The notes under the pieces were generated by a model that ran no database searches, was not told the origin of the DNA, and saw nothing but the letters and a program-made list of their open reading frames with translations. 64,000 nucleotides of DNA, from contig NMRB01000217.1 of assembly GCA_002633025.1 (NCBI GenBank), forward strand, positions 351,981 through 415,980, given 5' to 3'. The DNA is from Notospermus geniculatus (Eukaryota > Nemertea > Pilidiophora > Heteronemertea > Lineidae). Both the position numbers and the translations under genes were made by a program. Positions 1 to 13,800 of the stretch are shown here, piece after piece (position 1 is the stretch's first letter; the number at the start of each line of letters is the position of its first letter).

Positions 1-1531
1 TCGCCATAACTCCATAAATACTTGCCTGCATAAAACCAGCAAAACTGAATGGATGGAGAAACCAGGGCTTCGTACACCTAAAAATATCTGGTAGTACAAT
101 TTCAGAAATTTGTGCTGTATTTTTGCCTTTTGCGAGTACAATAGGTAGTATCATCAAATCTGTGCTGTACTCTCTAAATTCCAGGGAGTGAAATTTTCAC
201 TCTAATACAAGAGCTAAAGACGTTTCACTCCATTAAAGTGAGATTTCACTCCGAAAGAGCGGTCGGGCATGGCCTTGTGCCAATACAGAAACCCCCATAA
301 AGGGCCAATAACTTCAGGGGAAGGTTGTGGGGATGGATTGGAGACTTTGACGGAGAACATTTCTGTTTTCTGAGCGTAGTTTTGGCCATTTTAGGCCGTA
401 CAATTGCACTTTGATACCGCCGTACAACCACACATCCAAAACGTATTACGTAGTTCAAGGGGTCCCGCGCGTACAAAATACGGTCAAAACGTACAAGTAC
501 GAAGCCCTGAGAAACTATCAATCTCCAATCTGTATTAATTTCATACATCGGCATGGTATTCCAAGTTTTTGTACGCAGTTTGAACAACAGTAGGTAACGA
601 TTCTCGCAGCCATAAACCTGGTTCCTTGGCAGCCGATGTGGCGCTGACTGACGATTCGACCAGTCAGCGCCACCGTCGGAGCCCATGGAACCAGTAGACA
701 ATGGATAAAGCGAAAGAGATTTCTTGAAAATGTGGTTGTGTTTCGGGGTGATTGTCAACCCCTCAGACGTGCGTGCATAAAACCACGCTTCGCATGTGGA
801 TTCTTCTATGTTATAGCAACCCGAATGACCTCAGCAGAAGTTTCAAAATACTATTCCAAGAAAGTGTACGCACTTTGAAGAACGCCTGTTTTCGAAAACA
901 CAAGGTTAATTCGCACAGTGTAGCAGACGAAATACAGAATGGTTTTTCATGCCGCGAAAAATCCGGAATTCCGGATAAATCCGGAGGAGTTGCATCCCTG
1001 TACTATGTAATGCTCCATTTCTACATGTCTAGTTCCTACGTCTTGACTCTCCCCACATCATGAACCAGCATGAGATTGAAAGCCTGCAAATGAAGGAAAA
1101 TATTAACATCACACGGTGAAAATGAGAAAGACAGCAATAAAACTGGTTTTTACAGATTTCATCTCATTCAAGAATGAGACGAATCCCTTTCATTCTCATT
1201 TCAGAATGAAAGGGATTCAAAGCTTTCAGAAGCAATGATATTCCGAATTTCTGTCTTAAGGGCATTCAAGAACTTCAGGTTCTAAGGCATTCCAGAGTTT
1301 CAGATTCAAGGGCATTCCAGAAGTGCGAAAAGTGAAAGTTCTTCCACTGAATGCAGTGCTGCACTAAAGCTTGGCAGAGTTTGGTTTCGTCACAAGAGCA
1401 AGAAAAGGACTCCGGAGTTGCACTTGGTCAGGCCTCCAAAACAAGACCAATACCCCATCTAGAGCCCAAGAGGAGCAAACAATCAGATTACTCACCATGG
1501 AATGGTTGTTTACATGTTGTGATCCTGCACA
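1..1531. other. Gene-free flank downstream of the CD2AP/CIN85-like gene
   Basis: This stretch follows the stop codon of the minus-strand SH3 gene, so its right end must contain that gene's 3' UTR, although I see no clear poly(A) signal. At about 1150-1325 there are short imperfect direct repeats of the words GGGCATTCAAGAA and CATTCCAGA, and an inverted pair around TTCATTCTCATTTC at about 1190-1215. A small inverted repeat (GGCGCTGACTG with CAGTCAGCGCC) lies at about 640-672. The open frames here have no family resemblance or splice context and I regard them as chance. Confidence 0.6.
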
Positions 1532-1845
1532 TCATGTGCTCTGCATCTGCATATGTAACTTGCGGATCCGTTCCATCTCAACCTGCGTCGTCAGACGAAT
1601 CTTCTTCTCCTCATCGAGCTCATTCATCAGTTCAAATAATCTCTTATCGAATGTTTGCCGCATTTTATCTAACTGTTCTCTGATAGATTTCACCTCCGTG
1701 TGTAATTCATTATAAGCTACTTTACTAACAGTGTTCTCTTTGAGGTGTTGGATTTCCCGTCGAAGTTCCTCTGCTTCTTTTCTATCCGCCAACGAACAGT
1801 CATCACTACTGCTGATAGTGACACCGGTAATTTTTATTGGACGTT
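1532..1845 (-). CDS. CD2AP/SH3KBP1: Terminal exon: C-terminal coiled coil
   Basis: Encodes [17 protein letters not shown] then a heptad-rich helix from [19 protein letters not shown] to [20 protein letters not shown], ending [10 protein letters not shown] and stop. The end matches the coiled coil that closes CD2AP (LRKDLEEEKTMRSNLEMEIE) and CIN85, which mediates oligomerisation and lipid contact. Acceptor TTCTTCAG precedes 1845; entry phase 1 agrees with either copy of the 187-nt exon. Confidence 0.9.
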
Positions 1846-4800
1846 CTGAAGAACAAAGAAATTAGTCATATTAAAGCCGCACTGTATTGAATTCAGAAAG
1901 TGCTTACGTCCTCCGACGTTAGTGTAGTATAAAATGTACTATGCTCTATGTGGATACATTAGGGCTCTGCCTGCTGTTTTTTTCGACGCTGTGCTGAAAA
2001 CTAGCATTGACTTTTTTAAGTACCGTACGTATCATGCAAGCATTTTGGGGACCGTCACAATGTGAGAAAACTTTTGACAGAATATGTTGTCTGCTGGACA
2101 CTGGGGCAACTTAGGGAAAACTACCTGTCGGCCAATGAGGTAAACATGACCAGAGCATACCGACAAAATCAGGCGTGGATCTAAGGGGGGCACCCGGTGC
2201 ACGCCCCCCTTTGGCCGACAAATCTGTAAAATTGACCTTGAAATTTCAGAAATTTGGTGCAAATCATTGAAATTCACCGCAGATTTCAATGTATCTAGCA
2301 CAGTGCGCCCCCTCTTTTCCGAAATTCTGGATCCTCCCCTGAAAATCTCCATAGACCAGGTTACCTGAGATTCCTGAGTGACTTGGTGGATCAGCCCTGG
2401 GATGTGGTGGCAAGAGTGGACCTCGCTTAACATTACTGTTATTCTCTGCACGATTCTTCTCATTTTCTGCTTCCACTTGTAATTTCGCATCGCGACTGAG
2501 TGACGCTGCCTTGTCCTTCATCCATGGCATCTCATCCGAATCAGCATCCCCCTTGAGAAGTACAAAAATAAGCAGGATATTTTACACCTTCAGATGCTGG
2601 TTACTGCCACACCTATGCTCACATAATCACCAATCATGCAAATGACATCACACGTCGCCCAAAACAGGACTCAGACGCAACATAATTCAGAAAGTGCTTA
2701 CGTCCTCCGACGTTAGTGTAGTATAAAATGTACTATGCTCTATGTGGATACATTAGGGCTCTGCCTGCTGTTTTTTCGACGCCGTGCTGAAAACTAGCAT
2801 TGGCTTTTTTAAGTACCGTACGTATCATGCAAGCATTTTGGGGACCGTCACGAGGCTATGAGACCTCCACTGGTCTGGCAGTCTCCTAACACTTTGAAAA
2901 TACCGCAAAATTCAATACTGTGAGGCTTTAAGGATTTGAATATTGCTAGGAGAAAAGTGAAAAGTTCTGGGCAAGTGGTTCAACCGTACGCTGGAGTAGG
3001 TTTCCACTTCTGAGGTCAGAAAGAGGGACAGAACAAAGAACCTCAGTGCAAATATTACTGCCTCTTGTCCAGTACAAATTGATGAACTGTGGACCAGGGA
3101 ACATCTTTCCAACTGAAACCAACAGATCAAACTGAAGGGAATGAAAGAATACCAGGCTGAAAGAAAGAGTTCCATTGCATGAATGATTCGTCTGCCCCAA
3201 GCTGGAGCAGACGGTACCTCCTCGTGCGAAGCTTTCTAAAAGCCTAGGAAATGAACAGGAAAGAATTTGAAGAAAAATTCTTCCGGATGGCCAATAGGAA
3301 GAACAACCATACCACAGGATGTGAGAAACCTTTTGACAGAACAGGGCCGGCGCGGCCACTTTTCCATTGAGGGGGTACACCACCAATAGGGACACCTACA
3401 TACGAGAGATTAAGTTAAGTGTAATTTCCAAGCACAAAGAACCATGAGGACCCTGCTCCTCCGAGAAAATTTTGATTCTGAAGTACCGGAAACGCGATTT
3501 CCTGGCATCTGGGTGGGTGACGATGGACATAACACTTGGAGGGGCGTGCAAAGTGCCCTTTTGGAATTTGTGTACCCGTTTCAAAAGGGCAACCCAACCA
3601 AACAGGGCACATCACCCACAATTTTTGTGGGGGGTAAACACCCCCTCCCCCCCCCCACTGGCTGCGCCGGCCCTGCAGAATATGCTGTCTGCTGGACACT
3701 GGGGCAACTTAGGGAAAACCACCTGTCGGCCAATATGAGGTAAACATGACCAGAGCATACCGACAAAATCTCCATAGACCAGGTTACCTGAGATTCCTGA
3801 GTGACTTGGTGGATCAGCCCTGGGATGTGGTGGCAAGAGTGGACCTCGCTTAATATTACTGTTATTCTCTACACGATTCTTCTCATTTTCTGCTTCCACT
3901 TGTAATTTCGCATCGCGACTGAGTGACGCTGCCTTGTCCTTCATCCATGGCATCTCATCCGAATCAGCATCACCCTTGAGAAGTACAAAAATAAGCAGGA
4001 TATTTTATACCTTCAGATGCTGATTACTGCCACACTATGCTCACATAATCACCAATCATGCAAACGACATCACACGTCGCCCAAAATAGGACTCAAGACG
4101 CAACACGGGCCCACGTATGCCCCCCAACAATGGAAGGACATAACGGTGCACTAAACAACCGTCAAAATCAAAAACACTCTATGTCGGCCTGTTCAGTTCA
4201 CAACGTTCATACCTACACAACCAACACATCACCCTTCCATGAAGTTCCAAAGTAGGCCTATTATTAGTCAACAAAATGGTCCAACAAACTTGTGACTTAC
4301 ATTCTCTCTATGAAGCAGTTCCATGGATGGTGGCCGCCTATTCGGATTCTTCGGCCTCGATGCCGTCAAACTCTTCAGATTTTCATGACTTTCTATCACA
4401 TCAAGGTCATTGTCGACTTTATTCGCTTTCCCTTGATCTGGTTTAGGGACAGGTTTTCTAATAGGTGGGGGGAGGTCTGGCTTCTTTCCTGGCACTGGTG
4501 GTACACTCCGTTCATGAGACTCTGGAAGGGTTCAAAGAAGGAAATTAGGAAAAAAATGCAGGAAACTAACAAAGAATGGCCCTACTCATCACATCGAGAA
4601 TTGTTCTGATTGCTAGAGAGCCAGTAGTGTAGCACGCACCTCTCTTCAATGATCCAGACTTATGTTCTGCTGCTACCGGTCTGGTGATCTTCTTGGCTTC
4701 TGATGTGGGTGATGGCAGAGGCAGGTTCGGTGGCGGCGGCTTGCGTGGCTTCGCCTGCAAGAGGAAAATTCAATGTAGGAGCCACGGTGGTGTTGTGGTT

Positions 4801-7800
4801 CGGGCCTCTGACTATAGCGGTCAGAGGGTCCCAGGTTTGACTTTGGGCAAGTCTCTTTGCCTCACTGGCCTCTCTCCACCCATCAAATACGAGAGGTTTT
4901 TGAAAATTCTCCTGTGAGTGTGGCCCACAACACTTCATCAGGAGAATAACAATTGACGGTAGCCTGCCTCACCTCCTCTTGTGGTAACAACTCCACAAAG
5001 TTATCGGGAAAGACCCCCTTCTTCCCATGAACCTCCCCAAGCCACCATCCACTGTCTTCAATCTCACGATCCAACACAGTCACGATGTCCCCTTCCTGAA
5101 GCGTCAGCTCATCGTCATTACTTGCTTGATATCCGAACACGACCTTTGCCTTCAAAGCTGAAAATAGATCACGAGGTGAAGGTCAGTCTGGCCTGAAGGT
5201 CAAGGTTGAATACAATTTAAAGTTGAACTATCATCAAACATTCATCTGGTGAAGGTCACTCCTCAACCTGTTCCAAGGTCAAAAGGTCACTAAGGCAATG
5301 TCTGCAAAACTGATCAGAAATTTATGCTGAGGGTTAAAGACATCAGCAGTTGCTAGAAAAACAGTTAGGGGGCCTCATCACTTGTTTTCTACCTAGCCAA
5401 AGGACATGTAGTGAAAGAAACACAAAAATTATCATTAAACATGCTCTTTAGTTCAGCAAGAAAAGAAAATGATTTTGCAAAAAAGATAAATCAGAAAAAC
5501 AGAAGATTTTTCCCAAAACAGGCACATTCCAGAAATTATGTACAATACAACTCATCAAAGGAAATGTATAACAAAAAAGATTCAAGTTGGAAACCAACAA
5601 ACATTCAAAAAGCGATGGAATCATTTTAGCAGGGATGCAGATAGTCACACAGTAAGAGGTAGAATTGAACGGATGAAAGGCAGCCTTATCTACACATGCG
5701 GACCATCGGGCCGTGTCCTGACTGAACTGAATTGACATCTTCCATTCGAGTCGCAAGTCGTTATCAGGACACCTCTCAATTAAGGACACCAAGAATCACA
5801 CTATAAAGGAGGACACAGAAGAGGTCCCACTCGTGTTTCTACAGAATTACACTGAATATTTATCCCCCCCCCCCCCCGAAACAAGCATTCATGCAATTAA
5901 GACACAAATATTATCAGACAACCCACAAATGGAACGGAAGCAAAGAGGGTATCAGACTTCATCAGCTTCATCATCCTCATCATTCAAAGCCATGACGAGG
6001 CAAGATGAGGTGCACTGAACTTGTAGCGTGTATGGCACGGCCTAACCCACCAGCCATGAACGATTTTCTTCATGGCCTAGTGGTTGGCGCATTGACCTCT
6101 TAAGGCCCATTTCCACTATAGCGGATTCTGCCGCGTCTTGCGGCGAGCGGAGCGGTTTTCACAGGCATTGGGATAATCAATAGACCACTGTATTGTTAAA
6201 CCATCGAAGGATTATCCAAAGCCCCGTGAAAATCGCACCGCTAGCCGGAAACCGCCGCGGAATTCGCTATAGTGGAAACGGGCCTTAGTGAAGCAACACA
6301 GAGCGCGATCACTACGTGGATGGGTGACCGGGGCATGTATACACATGAGGCACTGATGCCCATGAGGCACTCAATATCTTCAAGCGATAAACTTATGAAC
6401 TTACGCAGCCATGATCTCTTCGGCACCCGTGGACTTGACATGTTAACTAGAGATACAACTCCGATATCTAAATCCCTGGACTTGTCACTCCCTTAATCCA
6501 ATGGCCTGGGATGGACTTCTAAACTGACCATATGTGGCCAAGAGCTTCTATCATATCAATTGTCTTGGAGTAGACAACAGGCCAAGCTGTTGCCATAAGA
6601 ATGGTTTATTGATCAAAGTACACAAATGCTGCTGGTGTGGTTACTTTCTGGTGGCTCAGGAGTAAGGAGGTCATGGGTTCACCTCCAATATTCTCTGTGT
6701 GTTAGTACATCACTGGGTAAGGCACTTCACTGACCTGCATCGCTCGAAAAGCACCAGATACTGAACAGATTCAGTGACTTTCTCTCTACAATACTTTCAC
6801 ATTTTGTGCTGATTGAGTCTCGGACCGACTGACATACATATAACCTACACACCGGCTGTGTCTAGTCCAGTTGACGATTCCTTTGCTCTGTGCAAATTTA
6901 AGCCATGACCCAGAGTAGGCCAACTAAGAAATTCTTTGGTTAGTATCTTTAATGAAAGGACTGATGAACATCTTCAATAACAGTCCAACGAATCTTCCAC
7001 AACGTCCACATTAATATGGATCATCTGATAGTAGGTTATTTAACAGAAAGAATTGGCAACTTTGTAGCTCTTTCACTCCTGTCCCAACGGCTCCAACTCA
7101 GGTTTTGCAAAAGCATCTCAAGGCGGGTAGCACACACATGCAAATCTCAGTGAGATCATCAGGTGCGGATCCAGAGGGGGGTGGGGGTCGTGACCCCCCC
7201 CCCACACACTCTCCACCACCATTTTTTTTCTTCAATGATTTGCGACAATAAGCGGAAACACGTAAAAATAAAGCTTCTGTTTTGATACTGAGATGCCAGG
7301 AAATCGCATGTATGGCCTTCTAGATTTCAGTTTTTTCTGGGGGAGGCCCCAGACCCACATTGGTGCGGGCACCTATGGCGCCCACCTGCAAAGTCGGCCT
7401 TCACCGGCCCTAACCCCCCTCTACAAAAAATCCTGGATCCGTGCCTGGATCATCACTGTGAGCCATGTCTAATATGTGTGCTGCCTCATCTGCGAGTTTT
7501 ATAAATATGACATAATATTCAGATCTTACAGTCATAATTATTGTGATCAGGGCCCAGTTGTTGCACAAAGAATCTTAAGTCTAAGAAAAAACTTAAGTCT
7601 GAAATGAACTCATCTGATTTGCTGAAACCTGGTCACATGATGACTTAAGTCAAACTTTAGACTTAAGATTCTTTGTGAAACTGGGCCCATCTTTCTCTGA
7701 TTCAAAATACAGATCAGAACGACAGAATACAGTCAGGCACAGGGGCTTCAGAATTAGAACCACTGGTACAGGAAGTTGAGCTGAATACAAGCACAAATTT

Positions 7801-10800
7801 GTCATCCACCAAAATGAGGGCTGAACCAAACATGTATCAATTTCATCATAAACGGGAATGACATTTGTCTATTTGCACAGAGCTTTACCCAGGGTGCAAC
7901 AAAACATTACAGATGTACGCCAAGATCCCCCTCCCTATGATGTCAGATATGGTTAAGCCCCCACATGACGTGGGGGATGGCAACAATGACCCACATTTAC
8001 CTTTTGTTCCCTTCTTAACGTTGCCTGCTGAAAGGAGAGGGTTAACATATAAATGACACACTGAAAGAACAAACGAAGGGGCCATGTCCATTCAGACTGT
8101 TTACCACCCATCAATCAAGTGCATGGAATGATCACTTCAACAGGCAATAAGCCCAACTGAGCCAAACTGTGTTTGATGTGTACACACTTCAACAGGCAAG
8201 CCTGTGGACTGAGCCAAACTGTGTTTGATGTGGACACACGTCAATAGGCAAGCCTGTGAACTGAGCCAAACTGTGTTTGCTGTGAACACACTTCAACAGG
8301 CAAGCCTGTGAACTGAGCCAAACTGTGTTTGATGTGGACACACTTCAACAGGCAAGCCTATGAACTGTGCCGAACTATGTCTTATTTGTGAACACACTTC
8401 AATAGGCAAGCCTGTGGACTGTGCCAAACTCTGTTTGATGTGGACACACGTCAATAGGCAAGCCTATGAACTGTGCTGAACTATGTTTTATTTGTGAACA
8501 CACTTCAATAGGCAAGCCTGTGGACTGTGCCAAAATGTTTGATGTGAACACAGCAGTGCAACTTCACCAGCGAAAGGATTAGTTTTCATCAGCCTGAAAG
8601 TGAGGTGATCAATTAGGCTGGGGCTTGTTTTGTGCCAGGAAACAATGACAATTGACGATATTCCCACATATCACGACTGAAAACAACACCAAACCTCATA
8701 TTGATCCAACTGAATTATTCAGACATGGGATGTGTAAGGTGCTGGAACAGTTCACTCACTCATAGAATTATTAAATCCATTTCTACCTTTTGAATACACA
8801 ATTACAGTGTCTAACTCCAACTTTCCAAAAACAATCAAAATGTGGAGATTGGCTTCCAAAAATCTGGGGTGACGTTCTCAAAATGATGTCAGGACTGACC
8901 AGCTTTTGGGAGCGCTATGCTGCTAACATCAAACCTCTTCACTGCTATCATTCAAATTGAATGCAGTGCTTTTTGCCCAATGAAATTGAGGCTTAAGGCG
9001 GATTTATACTTCTGACACCGTCACCCCGCTGTAAAACGCTAGCATATGCTTGGCATGCTTGAAGTTGGCATTTGCATTAGGCCAACCGGCCTAGCCAGTA
9101 TTTCCGCCAGAGGGTACTATCAAAAATTCATTATGAATTTTTGGTACTATGCTTGTAATGTACCCTCAAAGGAACAGAAAAGGGTCATTTTCTTCATTTT
9201 CAGGGGGGTTTGCTGATTTTGAAGAAATTAGTACCCTCAAAAAAAATTCTGGTAGAGACCCTGCTAGCGTATTACGGCAGGTGACGGCGTCAGAAGTATA
9301 AATCCACCTTTACATGGGCACCTGTAAAAGGTCTTGGATAAAAGATTCCATGCAGTCGATAGAGGCCATAACCGTCAAGTGCATTCCATTTGAATGATGA
9401 CATTTAACATACTGACAACCTACTGTACCTACAGACAAACAACACATAATGTTGACACCTCATTGAGTAACAGTTCCATACTTCAGCTATTTTCTGCACT
9501 GTACTATCCTCCTTCAGTGGAAAATTTTACTTGTCCTTTGATCACTTTTAAGTAAGAGCCATCTTGGAGAGATGCCTATCCCAGATAATAGGTGCCCACT
9601 TGGTCTGGTGGGGAGCTGGGACCTTATTCACAAAGCACCCATAACTTTAAGGACACGCAAATCCTTTGTCAGGCTGATGGCGAACAATAGGTTATCTGCA
9701 AATGGACAATGGTTTACGCATTCCGTAAAGTTACGAGAGCTTCGTGAATAAGGTCCCTGGTCGTTAAGTAACACTGAGAATGGGAAACTCTCCCGACCAG
9801 ACCAAGTGCAAATGTGTAAGTGCAAGTTCCTGGCATTTCTACAGCAACTAGAAGGATGGCCAGCGAAAATTGAAGGAATACATGTATATATTTCAGTTTT
9901 GGTACTACGATGATCAAAACGGTCTATTCCATGGTTTTTATCAAAACTCACGCTTACAAGAAATACCTTTTAAAATATGTCTTGGCATTTGTACTCAATC
10001 AGAAGTCCGAAAAGCAACTTGATTACGGTATACCACAAGAACATTCACAACACAAGTACCAACTACAGTTTACAATGCACCAGTCATGAGTGAACACAAA
10101 CTAGCCAAAAGCAATAGGCTCACGCCAATGACTATTGTTGACAATTTATGGTAAAGTTTAGGCAGTGGACGGTGGCAAATTTACAGCAGTGAATACTAGA
10201 CAGGTCCATGCCAGGCAAAAACGGCCCTTTTTTCCAGTCAAGGCTTTCTCTATTGATTTGTCTACTTTGGGGCATACTCTTTGAGATAAGCCTCTGGGCC
10301 ACCCTGATTTTGCTGAAATCCAATATGGCTGCCCCAGATATTTCAATGTACAGCAAACTTTTTTCTGGTCCATTTTACGCCCCATAAATGTATTACAAAC
10401 AGATAGAAACATGATGCTAAACTTCCAAAATAACACATTAGAAGTCGTCTGTGACGTCTCCTTGACATCATATCAGCACAATCACCCCAGATATTCAATG
10501 TACAGCAAACTTTTTTCTGGCCCATTTTACGCCCCATAAATGTATTACAAACAGATAGAAACATGATGCTAAACTTCCAAAATAACACATTGGAAGTCAT
10601 CTGTGACGTCTCCTTGACGTCGAAATGACATCATATCAGCGCAATCACCCCAGATATTTCAATGTACAGCAAACATTTTTCTGTCCCATTTTACGCCCCA
10701 TAAATGTATTACAAACAGATAGAAACATGATACTAAACTTCCAAAATAACACGTTAGAAGTCGTCTGTGACGTCTCCTTGACGTCGAAATGACATCATTT

Positions 10801-13800
10801 CAGCGCAATCACCCCAGATATTTCAATGTACAGCAAACACACAGACGACTTCTAACGTGTTATTTTGGAAGTTTAGTATCATGTTTCTATCTGTTTGTAA
10901 TACATTTATGGGGCGTAAAATGGGCCAGAAAAAAGTTTGCTGTACATTGAAATATCTGGGGTGATTGCGCTGATATGATGTCATTTCACCATCAAGGAGA
11001 CGTCACAGACGACTTCCAATGTCTTATTTTGGAAGTTTAGCATCATGTTTCTATCTGTTTGTAATACATTTATGGGGCGTAAAATGGGCCAGAAAAAAGT
11101 TTGCTGTACATTGAATATCTGGGGTGATTGTGCTGATATGATGTCAAGGAGACGTCACAGACGACTTCTAATGTGTTATTTTGGAAGTTTAGCATCATGT
11201 TTCTATCTGTTTGTAATACATTTATGGGGCGTAAAATGGACCAGAAAAAAGTTTGCTGTACATTGAAATATCTGGGGCAGCCATATTGGATTTCAGGCAA
11301 AATCAGGGTGGCCCACAGGCTTATCTCAAAGAGTATGCCCCAAAGTAGACAAATCAATAGAGAAAACCTTGACTGGAAAAAAGGGCCGTTTTTGCCTGGC
11401 ATGGACCTGTCTATACAGGATGTTTGAAAAATGTCCTCGGAACAATGCTTGGTTGGTCTACTGTTAGCCTATTGTTCAATGGACATTATAGCTGCGCTTC
11501 CATTACAGCTTTTATACCCAGTCTTAGTAGGCCTATTGGTATCTACCCAAGTATAAATAAGACCGGATATTTCACGGCTTGCGCTTCCACTACAGGATTT
11601 CAGGTAGTAGGTTTGGCTACAGATGGCGACAGCTGGAGTGAATCGTGTATACTGTTCTGGTACTTTTGAGCATGCGCAATGTCACAAGCGATCTTAAACC
11701 ACCTGTCGCCGAACATAATACCACAAATAGACCCAGACTTACTACCGATTCTAATTCAGATTCAGAGTATACTCGGCTATGCTATCCGAGTTTATCCGGA
11801 CTTATTGAGAACCGGACTTTATTAAACACGGATATCCTGTAATGGAAGCAGATTAAACCCGGACAAATACCGGATTTTCTGTAATGGAAGCGCAGCTATT
11901 TTCTGAAACAACCTGTAGTGTAGGGTGGTGTCCACAAATAAGTGTAGAGTGCTGCACTGGTTTGGATTAGCTGTGCTGTTTCCATTCGGAGTGCCTGAAT
12001 ATTTTGGGTCTTCAAAATGGAAGGTTTTGACTTCAAGAAGATTGTGAGGACTTCACTGAAGCTAGACAGGCGTAACGAGGTCCCTGGATTCTCCAAGATA
12101 CTAACATCTTTACTTGAAATATGGCAAAAAACAGGTGATTCTGATACAATGGGGTAGCAAGATGGACAGATTATTTGTTTGTGCCCATAGAAATAGTGGG
12201 GTATCATGCAGAAGGGTTTCACCAATATATGATCACAGTTGTCACATCTATATAAGATATATGTTTACCTTTTGGGTTCCTTCCACTACCTCCTGGAATG
12301 AAAAGTCTAGGTAGGACTCGGCAAATTAAGCGGTCGTCATGGGTGGCTCATTCAGTCACCAACACGCAACATTTGCTGCTTGGGTCCAGCCGCCTCAGAA
12401 TGCTGGCCAAATGAGTGACCACACAGAATAAGTACCAGTGGCCATACTAGTATTCACGAAGACTTCGTAACTTTGCGTGCACGCAAGTCTATTATTTGGC
12501 TGCACATGCCCTGTTGTTCAGTCACCACTTACAACAGATTTGCGTGCACACAAAGTTGCAAAGGCTTCATGAATATGGCCCCTGCTCGGCCAATTTTCTC
12601 AACTCCCATTGCATGTTCCTGAGGACAAGTAAACTGGCCAGTTCTGGAACTTATTCTGAGAGGTGACAGTCTGACACACAGGCTTTCAACAATTAAGATG
12701 GAGTCCTCAGCAAACCCACAGTGGACAAGCTCTTCGTCGTTCACTGGGTCATGACTCATTCCACCCCAAAAAGCACATGAATTGGCCTTGAGGCAATGGG
12801 TCATATGAATAAAGACTAGTAAATGCTTTTACTTGAATTTTGCAATACAAATCCACTAGGCATTGCTGTACAAATGTGAAGTAAAAGCATTTGCTAGTCT
12901 TTATTCATATGACCCATTGCTTCATGTTTGAAATCTGCAGGAGCTCAATCAGTAGAGCTCCTCAAAGGCTCGAGGACAGCTGTTCACACTCGTGAAGGAG
13001 AGCTGTTCATACTTGTGCCTGAACTTGCGCCTGAACTGCTGAGGAAGTGGTAATCAGCTCACTCCCTTCATCACTGCACACGATTTATGTGCAGTGACAA
13101 AGGGAGCGAGGGCCAAGAACTACTGATTACCTTTAATACAATGGATTTGAGTCCACAATGGACAAGAAAGAGCTTCTACACTGGTTCTCAAAAGCAGGGG
13201 TGGGAGAAAAGTCAAAACACACAAAAGTGGCCTTTGAATCAAATGTCAAACTGGGTAGAAGGGTCTCACATTCATGCCTTGATGTCAGTTGTAGCCTGGG
13301 TCGGTGTTGTCAAATAAGACTATGTTAGCTGAAAACCAAATTTTGTGTAGAAAGGGAGATATGTTGACTCCTATGAACCTGACTTGATCCTGCAGCAGAT
13401 CAAGATTGAGAGAAGGCAAAGCTACTCAAAAATCAACTTTATTCATGCAACTCTTTAACAAATCAACATTTCAAAACATGAACAAGATCAAATCAACATT
13501 GTAACGAAATTTGAAACATTTGGTGAAAAACAATTAGAAAATACTTCATAAAAATTTCAAAAACGAATTGAACGGTATAAAAGTCTGAACACATCTACAA
13601 AGTTTTGGACGGAGTTTGCAGGGCACAGTACAGGAACATTGGACAATAAACAATCAAATTCTTTACATTTGAACCAACAGCCATTGGCATCGAAAAATAC
13701 CTTGTAACTTAAAAAACAGAGCAAACAGTATAAAGGTCTGAACACATCTACAATTTGCGAAGTTTTGGATGGAGTTTGTAAGGCTTCAGATGAACATTGA

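Larger units (their letters stand above)
1893..4060. repeat. Tandem intragenic duplication carrying the 187-nt exon
   Basis: The block 1893-2683 is repeated from 2684 to about 4060 (for example GTACGTATCATGCAAGCATT near 2025 and 2817, and CTGCTGGACACTGGGGCAAC near 2092 and 3690). The second copy is longer because it holds extra insertions at about 2851-3315 and 3342-3675. The first copy holds its own insertion at 2170-2341. The duplicated unit includes one coding exon and its flanking introns. Confidence 0.85.

Noticed and set aside
7160-7447. Classic 8-bp hAT target duplication
   Set aside because: Only GATCAT (6 bp) is exact on both sides; extending to 8 fails.
10132-11427. Several [13 protein letters not shown]-type frames
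   Set aside because: Repeated on both arms of a foldback; no conserved domain and no splice context.
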